From the NCBI RefSeq assembly GCF_000485595.1, contig NW_014577981.1:1-21870 (forward strand): a stretch of 21,870 nucleotides of DNA, given 5' to 3'. The position numbers and the translations under genes were made by a program. Positions 11,901 through 17,959 of the stretch are shown piece after piece (the stretch's first letter is position 1; each line of letters begins with the position of its first letter). Source of the DNA: Priapulus caudatus. Taxonomy: Eukaryota; Priapulida; Priapulimorpha; Priapulimorphida; Priapulidae. A model generated the notes under the pieces. The model saw only the letters and a program-made list of their open reading frames with translations, did no database searches and had not been told where the DNA came from.

Positions 11901-14900
11901 GCATGAAGGAGACCATGACGGGATGCTGGAGACCGGAGCTTCCTGGAAGATGCTCGTCCCACGAATACTTGTGCGCATCGATGCTCTCCTGCGTGCCCTT
12001 CAGGAAGGCTCCGATAGCTCCCAGATATCCCTCGTGCCTGAGGAACAACGCCTGGATCTCTCCCTAGTAAGTAAGTCAGTAAAAACTTGATTTAACGACG
12101 GTAAAACATGTTAGGTACACACACAATAAATTGGCACGGACATATCTTCCACATGGCCGCCTCATGGCCTATCGCCCCTGAGGGATAGATACAGAGGGTG
12201 ATACACTTGACTTATGGTGAGCAGGTGCTGGTGAGATAGAGGGACATGTTAACAGTTGATCCTGTATTTAAGGGTTACTCAAGGTCTCTCAAGGTCAAGT
12301 GTCCTTTATAGACAGGTGTGAGTTCTACAGAGGTGGTATTACTGTATAACTGCCACTCGATGGAGGCCAAAAGTTACCGTTATAGACAGTTGTCTGTGTT
12401 ATTTAGGTGTTCCCAACACAGGTTTAACTGTAACCCGACTACAGTGAGTGTAAAAAGACTTTATTTACGAAAGGTGCTTCAGTTGTTTTAAACGTTTTCT
12501 CAAATGCCTCACATATAAAATTACTCTCACGTAAACTTCACAAATTACAATGCCATAGGCAAACAATTATATTTACTAACAATGTTTCTAGTAAAAGATC
12601 AGATGTGGAGTACCATCTTTGTAAGGTGTTGCACATAGAAAATGCACTACATTTTAGCAACAAATAAGCACAACATACAATCAGACGAGCGATACACGTG
12701 TAGTACCTTGCTCCAGTAGTTTATGGCAAACGTCAGCGTATACATCGTGATTGGTCGACAACGAATGAAGAACCCGCCAAAGTAGATTCGCTTTATGCCG
12801 TGCAGCTTAGCATTGAGGCAGGCAATCTGCCCGATGTCATTGCTGATGGATATCAACAGACTTCTAGCTATGTCTTCCTCCTTGTACTGAGTGCCACCTA
12901 GCGAGACAAAATCGTACTAGATCAATGAGCGCCATCTAGTGATACAAAATCCTACTAGATCAGTGATTGCCACCTAGTGAGACAAAATCGAACTAGATCA
13001 AACCCATTTCCTAACGCAGCAGACGACAGGGATGCGAATAACAGAAGAACGTATTACGACGGGAGGAAATAACAGAAACAGTAGGGAGGCCCACCAATAA
13101 CTATCAACGAGTCATCGACTCACACACAAATGCTTTTAAGAGATAACGACGCTTCTCTAACGACTTCCGAGAGACAACCCCCTCTCCGCGAACGCAAAGA
13201 CGGGCTCGCGTCAATACGGCTGCTTAACAAAACGCAGTGCAACTCCCGCCCACTCTCGTATGCACGCTCGAAAACCACAAATCATTCAGAAGATTGGGCG
13301 GGCGGACGGACGGTGGTGCCACCTACTTGCATCTCGCGGCGACCTCGCGGCGCGGCCGAAGCTGCTGGCGATGACGTCGCCGGGGAGACCGATGAGGTCG
13401 TAGCTTCCTCCGTAGATGTCTTTAACGAGCATGTCGACGGAGCGATGGTCGCCACGTTCTGCCAGCTCCAGTAACTCGTCAAAGCCCTGCGGAATTAATG
13501 AGAGAGAATCCCGCGCGGACACGTGCTATGTTATATTACATTATATTATATAGGTTATAAATATTGTTACATTATATTATGTTATATTATATTATATAAC
13601 ATTATATTATATATAATATCAAATATTATATTATATTATATTACATTATAATTATTATATATAATATCAAATATTATATTATATGATATGATTTTTCATT
13701 TTTAAAACTCGTGATTACCTTAATAAAGGTCTAAAAAAGTATGAATGGAAAAAAGGGTCTGTGAAGTCATTGTCGGAGGAGTCAGTAAGTTACTTTTTAA
13801 TTAGTTCATTGATACGACTGTAGAAAATGGCTGCCGGTCGATACATAGATTGTACCGTGAGCCGTTGATTGGCATAGTTTTCCTGCCAATAAACTGACAT
13901 CAATACTGCTTCTTCCAATCAGAATTGAAGAAGCAAAGACAGAAGGATTGCGCAGATATGACGTAGACGGGGTGCAACCCTACATGTGTGTGGTGGTGGG
14001 GGTTGACCTACCTTGGCCTTTGTGAGAAGAGAGCCGAGGCCCCAGAAGGATCCACCTCCCAGAGACGTCCCTCCTATCCGCTCATACGTCGTGTCAGATT
14101 CCACCTGGCAAAGACGAAAAGGCGTTGACAGTGGTTGACAGCGCGCGACCAGGGAACGCAAAAAGGTCGCGCGAGAATTCGCGATTCGTCGTTTCTAGAC
14201 ACGAGATCCCCCCCCCCCCGAGATCGCTGTTACACTTGTTGAATGTCAACGCGATAGATAATTTATGCGAAGATCTGCGAGATTCCTGCTCGAGCCCGAG
14301 ATTCGTGAGGTACCTGCAGTTGCCGGGCAATTCAACAACATTTTGCGTGACAATTTTTAATTCGTGCTCCGCACCGAGATCTGATTCACACATGCAAAAA
14401 ACGTTCTTCTTCCGGCATCTAAGGTTCACACGATGTGCATGTCAATTTGCGTTCAAACGATTCTCTTATTAACTCACTGCAATAAGTTATCTTCTCGTTA
14501 CCTTTTCGTCTCTCGTACAAACAGATTTCTCACTTACTCATTCGTCGCACGCACAGACACCCTGTTAACCAGAGAAAAAAAGCAAGAAACGAATAACGCA
14601 CTTTACCGCTCAGCCAACTAAACGCGAATTCGATGCCCACCTTTAGGATGCTCACTCCTGAGCCAATGTTCACCAGAAGATAGGGAAACGCCGGCTCATT
14701 GGGCAGACCCATGAACTCGTACTGTGGGTCGCCATGGCGATGATACATGAAAGACTCGTCAGGAATATTCTTAAGGAGGAAGTTGCATCCCTCTATCAGA
14801 CACTGGATCTCATCCTCTTTAGAAACTCTGCCGTAGCGAAGGGAAACAAACACTGAATAGCATCATCGCAACACCGACAGCCCCTGCACGAATTTACTAC

Positions 14901-16705
14901 ACTCTGCATTCATGGATACTAACAGGAGTAGATAATAACAAATTGTTTATTGTTATTATTATTGTTATATTGTTGTTAACATTATTATTATTATATTAGT
15001 ATTTATTATTATTGTTATTTGTTATTCTTTACTCCTGATACGAAGTCGTATTCCCGATAGAAACTTGCGGTTTGCACCAGTTAACGAACTGCCATCAACG
15101 TTGGAAGCACACACTGCTATTACGGGCAATTTACAAGTCACCGCCAACCGTGTGACACGGGCTGTCTCCAAGTTGCACGTTACAAACGTTGTACCAGTTT
15201 AGAGGTACCGAGGTGCAGAATTACGACAACAGCTAGAGATAGCCATGGTTTACGGCATTGCAAGCGCAACGAGAATGGCACTGAACATGCTACAAACATG
15301 GCAAGCCAACATGCTACAAACATGGCAAGCCAACTACGTACATCGTAACCCAGTATGCTACTACTGATTGACAACAGTGCGATGGGTTTTGCTCGGTGCT
15401 TACTCGAAGCCCAGCTTGTCGGTTATGAGGTCCTTGTACTTGTAGGCACCACCTCCAGTGACCTTGATCGTCTTCCCATTCATGTTTCTCGCTCCCCTAA
15501 CGAAGTTCCTCTTGACAAAATCTGAAGTTGTCAACAGAAAGCGTAATGTACACAGCGAGAACAACAGTGACCTTACAGAACTGATCAACCGCTAGTCAGA
15601 TCAGGAGTAAATAATAACAGTTTAGAGCTATCTTGGTTAATTTTTACTCGACCGTGTTGTTCAAAACGTACTGTTGAGGTTTCGCCTTCTATCAGGAGGC
15701 TTTCTCAAAGCTGACTGAAGTTGTCAGATTTGACCACCAGATGGTGTAGTGGTCAACAGCTTGGTCCACACATGACCGAGTCTGTATCCCTGACAACCTT
15801 GAGTCTGATTGGAGGCGAAACGTCAGCAGTACGTTTTGATCAACACAGTTAAATAAAAATCAACCAAGATAGCTCTATTATCTACCAACCAAATGAACTT
15901 ATTTAAAGCCGTACTATGCGCATCCAAACGCTAATTTCTCCAGTACTAGACTAGCAAATACTTCGTGTCATGCATAATTACACTACCTTATGGCAAAATA
16001 AACTCAAGTTCCTCCCATTTCAGTGCGTGTTTGCTTAAAACCCACAAGAAATAGGTGCGAAATCTGGTAATCTAGCGCCAACGCTAAATTGTTTGCCAAA
16101 CAATCGCAATTGAAAATTGTTCGCCAAGAATCGGTTAGGTAACGTCACATGTTTTTATCTTTGCTACACCCGTACCGCTGTACCGCAGCACCGCTCCACG
16201 GTTGCTTGGCAGAGCAACGCGAAAGTGTCAACAACATCGGAGAATTTCAACAACATTGGAGGTATTTTCAAATACCTTTTATAAGACAACGCGCAGTGAA
16301 ATGGGAGGAACTAGAGTTTATTTTGTCATTTAAGGTAGTGTGATTATGCATGACACAAAGTATTTGCTAGTCTAGTACTGGATAAATTAGCGTTTGGATG
16401 CGCATAGTGCGGCTTTAATGAATAACAGTTTATTTCGTTATTATTTACCCCTGGTCAGATAATTGCATTCATTTAAGGATTTAAAATGCATTGAATCCAC
16501 TTCTCAATAAAGCGTTGGTAACTATGTGTGTTAGCACGTGAATATTTTCAAGATTTTTATCCCTTTTATCATAATTTTACTAACCTTAGAATTTACTAGC
16601 TGCCCCATTTATTAATTGAAGCATACCTAGGCAGGTTTCAATGTACTTTGTTTCGAAATTAATGAAATGAAGTCTCCATGCTTGTTCCTCTGTTTCCACA
16701 TTCTG
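3643..16705 (-). CDS. PANK4: PANK4-like gene: pantothenate kinase fold fused to DUF89 phosphatase (14 exons placed, N-terminus missing)
   Basis: Overall span of the recognised coding exons, running right to left. Joined, the exons give 715 residues in one open frame ending in TGA; human PANK4 is about 773, so some 70-80 N-terminal residues are not placed. Seen: kinase signatures [45 protein letters not shown] and [17 protein letters not shown], then a linker, then the DUF89 domain with [28 protein letters not shown] and [17 protein letters not shown]. Known of the family: type II pantothenate kinases make 4'-phosphopantothenate, the first step of CoA synthesis; the PANK4 DUF89 domain hydrolyses 4'-phosphopantetheine and related damaged forms, limiting CoA synthesis. 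Inferred: this copy keeps the kinase Glu/Arg pair but has changed phosphatase metal ligands, so its activity balance may differ from human. Introns range from about 250 bp to 3.1 kb. No AATAAA is visible on the minus strand in the 600 bp after the stop. Family identity is near certain. Confidence 0.95.
3683..3697 (+). promoter_or_regulatory. Perfect match to the CTCF core consensus
   Basis: CCACTAGGTGGCGCC fits CCASYAGRKGGCRSY at all fifteen positions. It lies in the last PANK4 exon, about 40 bp from the stop codon, next to an array of weaker matches (3238, 3571, 3628). CTCF is conserved across bilaterians. Binding here is inferred from the motif alone. Confidence 0.45.
3953..4012. repeat. 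(TAA)n-like AT-rich microsatellite
   Basis: TAATAATAATGATAATAAT and TACGTAAT units within the last PANK4 intron, close to its 3' end. No function is visible. Confidence 0.8.
4733..4902 (-). CDS. PANK4: PANK4 exon E13 (DUF89, [13 protein letters not shown])
   Basis: Encodes residues 575-630 plus two bases: [56 protein letters not shown]. It matches the family stretch VIL-x-x-NS-x-P-x-x-NDVT-x-SE and GS-x-SPCLDLS. The family Asp in NDVT (Asp659 in human, a metal ligand) is Glu here, codon GAG at 4864-4866. Acceptor gtctctacag|GTG, donor CTCAG|GTGAGC; the trailing AG joins C of E14 to give Ser. Confidence 0.94.
5204..5305. repeat. 51-bp tandem duplication in intron E12-E13
   Basis: Two neighbouring copies, each with GGAAAATTAATGTTAAGACT and CTAATTTTGC-like ends, offset by 51 bp and with a few differences. 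Inside each copy AATGTTAAGAC is itself doubled. Confidence 0.85.
5483..5637 (-). CDS. PANK4: PANK4 exon E12 (DUF89 metal site, FVDSSGFD)
   Basis: Encodes residues 523-574: [51 protein letters not shown]. It aligns to the human segment HKCALIFADNSGIDIILG. The metal-binding pair Asp623-Asn624 of human is Asp-Ser here (codons GAC at 5552-5554 and AGC at 5549-5551). Acceptor gtgctgcag|GA, donor ACGGAC|GTAGGT, phase 0 into E13. Confidence 0.93.
5760..6065. repeat. CT-rich microsatellite and pyrimidine tract
   Basis: Runs of CT at 5777-5799 and 5880-5944 with CT-rich flanks. It occupies most of the intron between E11 and E12, as polypyrimidine on the plus strand and purine on the transcribed RNA. 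The open frames here are low complexity. Confidence 0.9.
6146..6347 (-). CDS. PANK4: PANK4 exon E11 ([15 protein letters not shown], then a diverged stretch)
   Basis: Encodes residues 456-522 plus one base. The first part, [20 protein letters not shown] then [19 protein letters not shown], aligns well to PANK4. After LLAG the family has NVFDWGA; here [20 protein letters not shown] follows, with no trace of that motif in any frame. Acceptor tacgttcttgcag|CAA. Donor CTGAGAG|GTCGGT leaves G, which joins GA of E12 to give Gly, so the length stays in frame. The diverged part could be real loss of a DUF89 motif, or a missed splice variant. Confidence 0.85.
6599..6686 (-). CDS. PANK4: PANK4 exon E10 ([14 protein letters not shown])
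   Basis: A short exon, residues 426-455: [20 protein letters not shown] then FQFSDPYLQ. It matches the PANK4 segment YGTLTVRSLLDTRE followed by FNFPDPY, which is highly conserved in DUF89 proteins. Acceptor catgttttcag|T, donor TTACAG|GTGAAA, phase 0 into E11. It is easy to miss because its open frame is only 29 codons; it was found by looking for the conserved residues between E9 and E11. Confidence 0.93.
6750..7095. repeat. Interspersed repeat family A, copy 1
   Basis: Shares three landmarks in the same order with 17000-17345: AGTGCCGCAGAGCG (AGAGCCGCAGAGCG in the other), a G-rich tract, and GGGGCTCTAATAGCAAAAGC. It is part of the long intron E9-E10. No coding sequence is seen. Confidence 0.6.
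7380..7840. repeat. CA/GC-rich cryptic repeat block
   Basis: About 450 bp made of short words GCACACAC, GCACGCA, CGGCACAC and CAGCACGC without a fixed long period. Base bias leaves long open frames on both strands (Cys/Ala/Val-rich on one, His/Thr/Arg-rich on the other), but these have no family features and are not called as genes. Confidence 0.75.
7850..8640. other. Unassigned intron sequence
   Basis: Mixed-composition DNA in intron E9-E10. A well-formed minus-strand donor (GAAG|GTAAGT, near 8637) is present, but no exon is needed here since E9 and E10 join in phase. Confidence 0.4.
8650..9150. repeat. Interspersed repeat family B, copy 1
   Basis: Diverged match to 17440-17930 in the same orientation. 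Shared landmarks in order: ATCCATGTCCTC with a following AATCTGCCCTGTG, then GACTGGCTTTC / GATTGGCTTTC with ATGATGCTATA, then CCTTCTTTACAC with CTTGACCT, then CCCAGCTCGACATC. Family unknown; it may be part of the same element as family A. Confidence 0.7.
9185..9690. other. AT-rich intron sequence
   Basis: Poor in GC, with no exon or repeat that I can support, ending in a C-run followed by (CA)n at 9693-9728. Confidence 0.5.
9693..9728. repeat. Poly-C followed by (CA)n
   Basis: Fourteen or so C's then ACACAC with one CGCAC. It lies just downstream of the E9 donor. Confidence 0.85.
9766..9878 (-). CDS. PANK4: PANK4 exon E9 ([14 protein letters not shown])
   Basis: Encodes residues 389-425 plus two bases: [20 protein letters not shown] then [17 protein letters not shown]. 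It matches the AERA-x-KFR-x-KY-x-x-KL-x-x-L-R-x-QPF helix region of the PANK4 DUF89 domain. Acceptor gtgcatgcag|GTT, donor CCGTT|GTGAGT. The trailing TT joins T of E10 to give Phe. The downstream intron, about 3.1 kb, is the longest in the gene and holds most of the repeat DNA of the window. Confidence 0.92.
10180..10390. mobile_element. MITE-like repeat with TAATC..GATTA palindromes
   Basis: Begins GGGGCCGGTTTCACGAAGCG and repeats GTTTCACGAAGCGTAATTAA about 100 bp on. Between them are three copies of an 18-bp unit containing TAATCACGATTA or TAATCATGATTA. Near the end is a hairpin, CAACTAATCATAATTAGTTG. No coding sequence; the transposon class is not clear. Confidence 0.6.
10462..10641. repeat. 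30-bp minisatellite, six copies
   Basis: Unit CTTTGTATTATGTAACCGAT plus GAGATAAGAG, starting at 10462, 10492, 10522, 10552, 10582 and 10612. The inner copies differ at one or two bases; the last is degenerate. As 30 is a multiple of three it leaves an open frame with a ten-residue repeat; this is not a gene. Confidence 0.95.
10846..11001 (-). CDS. PANK4: PANK4 exon E8 (linker and start of DUF89 domain)
   Basis: Encodes residues 337-388, exactly 52 codons: [52 protein letters not shown]. It matches the PANK4 segment LLEMD-x-LE-x-PL-x-x-x-PLLL followed by YW-x-[ST]-CFEE. Acceptor ttatttcag|GTG. Donor AACGAG|GTGCGT. The open frame runs on past this donor for about 26 codons, but the next exon (E9) supplies the expected continuation in phase 0, so the splice is preferred. 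Confidence 0.92.
11005..11880. other. Intron E7-E8, no further feature
   Basis: AT-rich intron DNA. CCATCCAT-type words at 11470-11545 are weakly repetitive. Nothing coding was found. Confidence 0.5.
11884..12063 (-). CDS. PANK4: PANK4 exon E7 (end of kinase domain, [17 protein letters not shown])
   Basis: Encodes residues 277-336, exactly 60 codons: [60 protein letters not shown]. The FL-x-HEGY-x-GA-[IV]-GA motif closes the kinase fold. YSW-x-E-x-x-x-GSSGL is diagnostic for PANK4 and starts the linker to the phosphatase domain. Acceptor ttacttactag|GGA, donor AGCAAG|GTAACC, phase 0 on both sides. Confidence 0.95.
12068..12700. other. Intron E6-E7
   Basis: Contains TTATAGACAG twice (near 12308 and 12380) and TCAAGGTCTCTCAAGGTCAAG, hinting at a decayed repeat between 12150 and 12440. 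No coding sequence. Confidence 0.4.
12707..12897 (-). CDS. PANK4: PANK4 exon E6 ([18 protein letters not shown])
   Basis: Encodes residues 213-276: [63 protein letters not shown]. The ISNDIGQ-x-A block and the YFGGFFIR strand are typical of PANK4. Acceptor tctcgctag|GT, donor AGCAAG|GTACTA. The acceptor sits in the first unit of a three-copy 38-bp tandem repeat that continues into the intron, so near-copies of the acceptor exist 38 and 76 bp upstream; using either would shift the frame, which supports the proximal one. Confidence 0.93.
12890..13003. repeat. 38-bp tandem triplication at the E6 splice acceptor
   Basis: Units at 12890-12927, 12928-12965 and 12966-13003, each of the form RTTGCCACCTAGTGAGACAA plus AATCGTACTAGATCA with a few changes. 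On the minus strand each unit begins its 3' end with CTAG followed by RTGGC; the copy nearest the exon is the acceptor used. The same bases fit the CTCF core CASYAGRKGGCRSY: fully in unit 2, with one mismatch in units 1 and 3. Confidence 0.92.
13327..13486 (-). CDS. PANK4: PANK4 exon E5 (FDELL...[10 protein letters not shown])
   Basis: Encodes residues 160-212 plus one base: [53 protein letters not shown]. It matches the DMLVRD-[IV]-YGG and IASSFG blocks of type II pantothenate kinases. Acceptor attccgcag|GGC. The donor GCAA|GTAGGT leaves A, which joins GT of E6 to give Ser. The donor lies inside a sequence, TAGGTGGCACC, that is nearly repeated at the E6 acceptor, so the same motif brackets this intron. 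Confidence 0.93.
13523..13695. repeat. AT-only palindromic tract
   Basis: About 170 bp of TTATA/TATAA words with a doubled block TATATATAATATCAAATATT (near 13609 and 13663). Self-complementary at many registers, so it could form cruciforms. In intron E4-E5. Confidence 0.85.
14012..14104 (-). CDS. PANK4: PANK4 exon E4 (catalytic Arg; [14 protein letters not shown])
   Basis: Encodes residues 129-159, exactly 31 codons: [20 protein letters not shown] then [11 protein letters not shown]. The codon at 14078-14080 is CGG, Arg, aligned with catalytic Arg207 of PANK3 (YKRVTGTSLGGGTF); human PANK4 has Trp at this site (FEWVGGSS). Acceptor cgtctttgccag|GTG, donor GCCAAG|GTAGGT, both good matches to consensus, phase 0 on both sides. 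Confidence 0.95.
14641..14827 (-). CDS. PANK4: PANK4 exon E3 (catalytic Glu; [10 protein letters not shown])
   Basis: Encodes residues 67-128: [18 protein letters not shown], then [20 protein letters not shown], then [16 protein letters not shown]. It is strongly PANK4-like, with the CLI-x-GCNF-x-LKNIP block. The codon at 14809-14811 is GAG, Glu, in the position of the catalytic Glu138 of human PANK3 (KLDELDCL); human PANK4 has Val here. Acceptor ctacggcag|A, donor CTAAAG|GTGGGC, phase 0 into E4. Confidence 0.95.
14922..15038. mobile_element. Small foldback element (117 bp), AGGAGTARATAATAAC ends
   Basis: Inverted arms ACAGGAGTAGATAATAACAA at 14922 and the reverse complement of TCAGGAGTAAAGAATAACAA at 15019-15038, around a (TTA)n core. 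The same terminal motif is found at 15595-15618 and inverted at 16437-16459, so this is a small member of that family. Confidence 0.7.
15284..15331. repeat. 24-bp tandem duplication
   Basis: Two perfect copies of AACATGCTACAAACATGGCA plus AGCC, in intron E2-E3. Confidence 0.9.
15404..15521 (-). CDS. PANK4: PANK4 exon E2 (glycine-rich [11 protein letters not shown])
   Basis: Encodes about residues 27-66: [17 protein letters not shown] followed by [20 protein letters not shown]. The TGGGAYK-[FY] glycine-rich motif is shared by all animal type II pantothenate kinases; lysine after the aromatic (KYKDL) is the PANK4 form, where PANK1-3 have glutamate (KFEKDF). Acceptor gacaacttcag|AT, donor TTCGA|GTAAGC, a strong consensus. 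The two leading bases complete the Asp from E1, and the two trailing bases GA are completed by the A of E3 to give Glu. Confidence 0.93.
15610..15890. mobile_element. Foldback element 1 (arms about 80 bp)
   Basis: Left arm 15610-15687 and right arm 15812-15890 are reverse complements with few differences. Shared words are AGAGCTATCTTGGTT, CAAAACGTACTG and GTTTCGCCT. The core holds ACCACCAGATGGTGTAGTGG. Non-autonomous. Confidence 0.88.
15899..16424. mobile_element. Foldback element 2 (arms about 130 bp)
   Basis: Left arm 15899-16028 and right arm 16291-16424 pair over nearly their whole length. Shared words are ATGCGCATCCAAACGCTAAT, CAGTACTAGACTAGCAAATA and AGTTCCTCCCATTTCA. The unique core of about 260 bp has no coding sequence. 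Arms differ at about one base in ten to fifteen, so it is older than the element at 3312. Confidence 0.9.
16627..16705 (-). CDS. PANK4: PANK4 exon E1 (most 5' exon recognised)
   Basis: Encodes residues 1-26 of the recognised protein, including [16 protein letters not shown], which matches the RLHFIKFE-x-x-YIEACL stretch of the animal PANK4 kinase domain. The acceptor is ttgtttcag followed by CAGAATGTGG. A second AG three bases on makes it a tandem NAGNAG acceptor, so the first Gln may be optional. The donor is CTAG|GTATGC, leaving one G that joins AT of the next exon to give Asp, as in human (CLDF). The exon starts in phase 0, so at least one upstream exon carrying the DIGG nucleotide loop is expected at higher coordinates. 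Confidence 0.88.
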
Positions 16706-16855
16706 CTGAAACAAACCACACAATTGACAACCACTGCAATATGGCATTTGGAAAAATCACAAAAACACTATAAAACAATATCAAGAGATAGCAACCATCT
16801 TCCATGCTTATAAAAAAAACACCACTGAATGCTATGCCGATAAACACATTTGGAC

Positions 16856-17000
16856 CATAAAATTCTATGATTTATGGATAGATCTGATTTACTAAATCAA
16901 TACATTTACCACAAGTGAATAAACAGCAAAAGACATGATGGACCATAACACTAGTAAAGCCAGCCAGATCATGTGATTACTCGTTGTAACTCTAATAATC
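16856..17000. other. Upstream sequence without a recognised exon
   Basis: The missing PANK4 N-terminal exons should lie at higher coordinates from here. None could be supported in this short stretch. Confidence 0.4.
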
Positions 17001-17345
17001 TAACAAGAGCCGCAGAGCGTCTGCTCATCTGAGGTCGGTTTGCTTACGATTATAAACGTAAAATTTCAGTCGTGGCGTAGTCCTCACATTTTGTTAGGCG
17101 CAGATATGCAGACACGACAAGTTGCGTACACATCATTGTGTAGACATGCCCAACTATCTGCAGATTGAGGTAGGGGAGGTGGACAGGGGTGGGGAGGGTG
17201 GGAAGGGGGGATGTACGGGCGAGGTCCCGTGCCGGGGTAGGCAACGTCGGGGAGGGATTGGCATAGGGGTGGGGGAAGCGGGAAGAGGCGAAGGGACGGG
17301 AGGGGGAGGGTGGCGGGGTGTGAGGGGGCTCTAATAGGCAAAAGC
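17000..17345. repeat. Interspersed repeat family A, copy 2, with G-rich core
   Basis: Matches 6750-7095 at AGAGCCGCAGAGCG, the G-rich tract and GGGGCTCTAATA-GCAAAAGC. A related fragment in the opposite direction (TTCTGCGGCTCTTTAG) is at about 18370. G-runs at 17186-17210 and 17264-17325 could form G-quadruplexes on the plus strand. Confidence 0.6.
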
Positions 17346-17439
17346 AGTTCACGGTCGCTGTTGTGAACGAGTCAAAGCACAAATCCATTGTTTATATCAA
17401 CCTCCTCTTGGAGGCAAAAGGTTATCGACCACTTTACAT

Positions 17440-17930
17440 CTTCGCATGTCCAGCAGATAATTTCATTGGTCCTTTCAATGAGAAGCCATAAAAATCTCAG
17501 GTCATGGCCGCTGAAGCACAAAAAAGTTTCTTCAACTCGCTACGTCAGAACCATGTCCTCCGAGAAAATGTCTATAAATCTGCCCTGTGCGCATTGACCC
17601 TTTGATCACTGTGACTCATCCAACTTCGGGCACTAGTGATTGGCTTTCCTGACATGATGCTATATCCATCCCGGAAGTGACTACACACGGGCGGAGCCTA
17701 GGTCGATCCGCGTTAGGTATTTGTGCGCGGCAAGATCTGCTGCATTTCCCCGTATACACCTTTTAAGTTAAGGAGTGAATGCTCCCCCTTCTTTACACTC
17801 ATCTTGACCTTTTGAGCCTTTTGACGCCCAGCTTCGACATCAGCCAACTCGTTTGAACGATCCCAGCCTCCCAAGCGGACGCCTGAGTATTCGTAAACCG
17901 TGACTCGAGCGCGTGTAAGATGTTCTGTGC
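17440..17930. repeat. Interspersed repeat family B, copy 2
   Basis: Diverged partner of 8650-9150, with landmarks AACCATGTCCTC, AATCTGCCCTGTG, GATTGGCTTTC, ATGATGCTATA, CCTTCTTTACAC and CCAGCTTCGACATC in the same order. The A-then-B order is kept in both places, though the A-B distance is about 1.5 kb longer in copy 1. Confidence 0.7.
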
Positions 17931-17959
17931 CCAACTGTAGTGACAGGGCGGGGGACGGG

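Larger units (their letters stand above)
15595..16459. mobile_element. Composite of nested foldback elements (865 bp)
   Basis: Outer ends TCAGATCAGGAGTAAATAAT (15595) and, inverted, TCTGACCAGGGGTAAATAAT (16459) are partial inverted repeats. Inside are two separate foldbacks listed on their own. No transposase is present. All of it lies in intron E1-E2. Confidence 0.7.
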
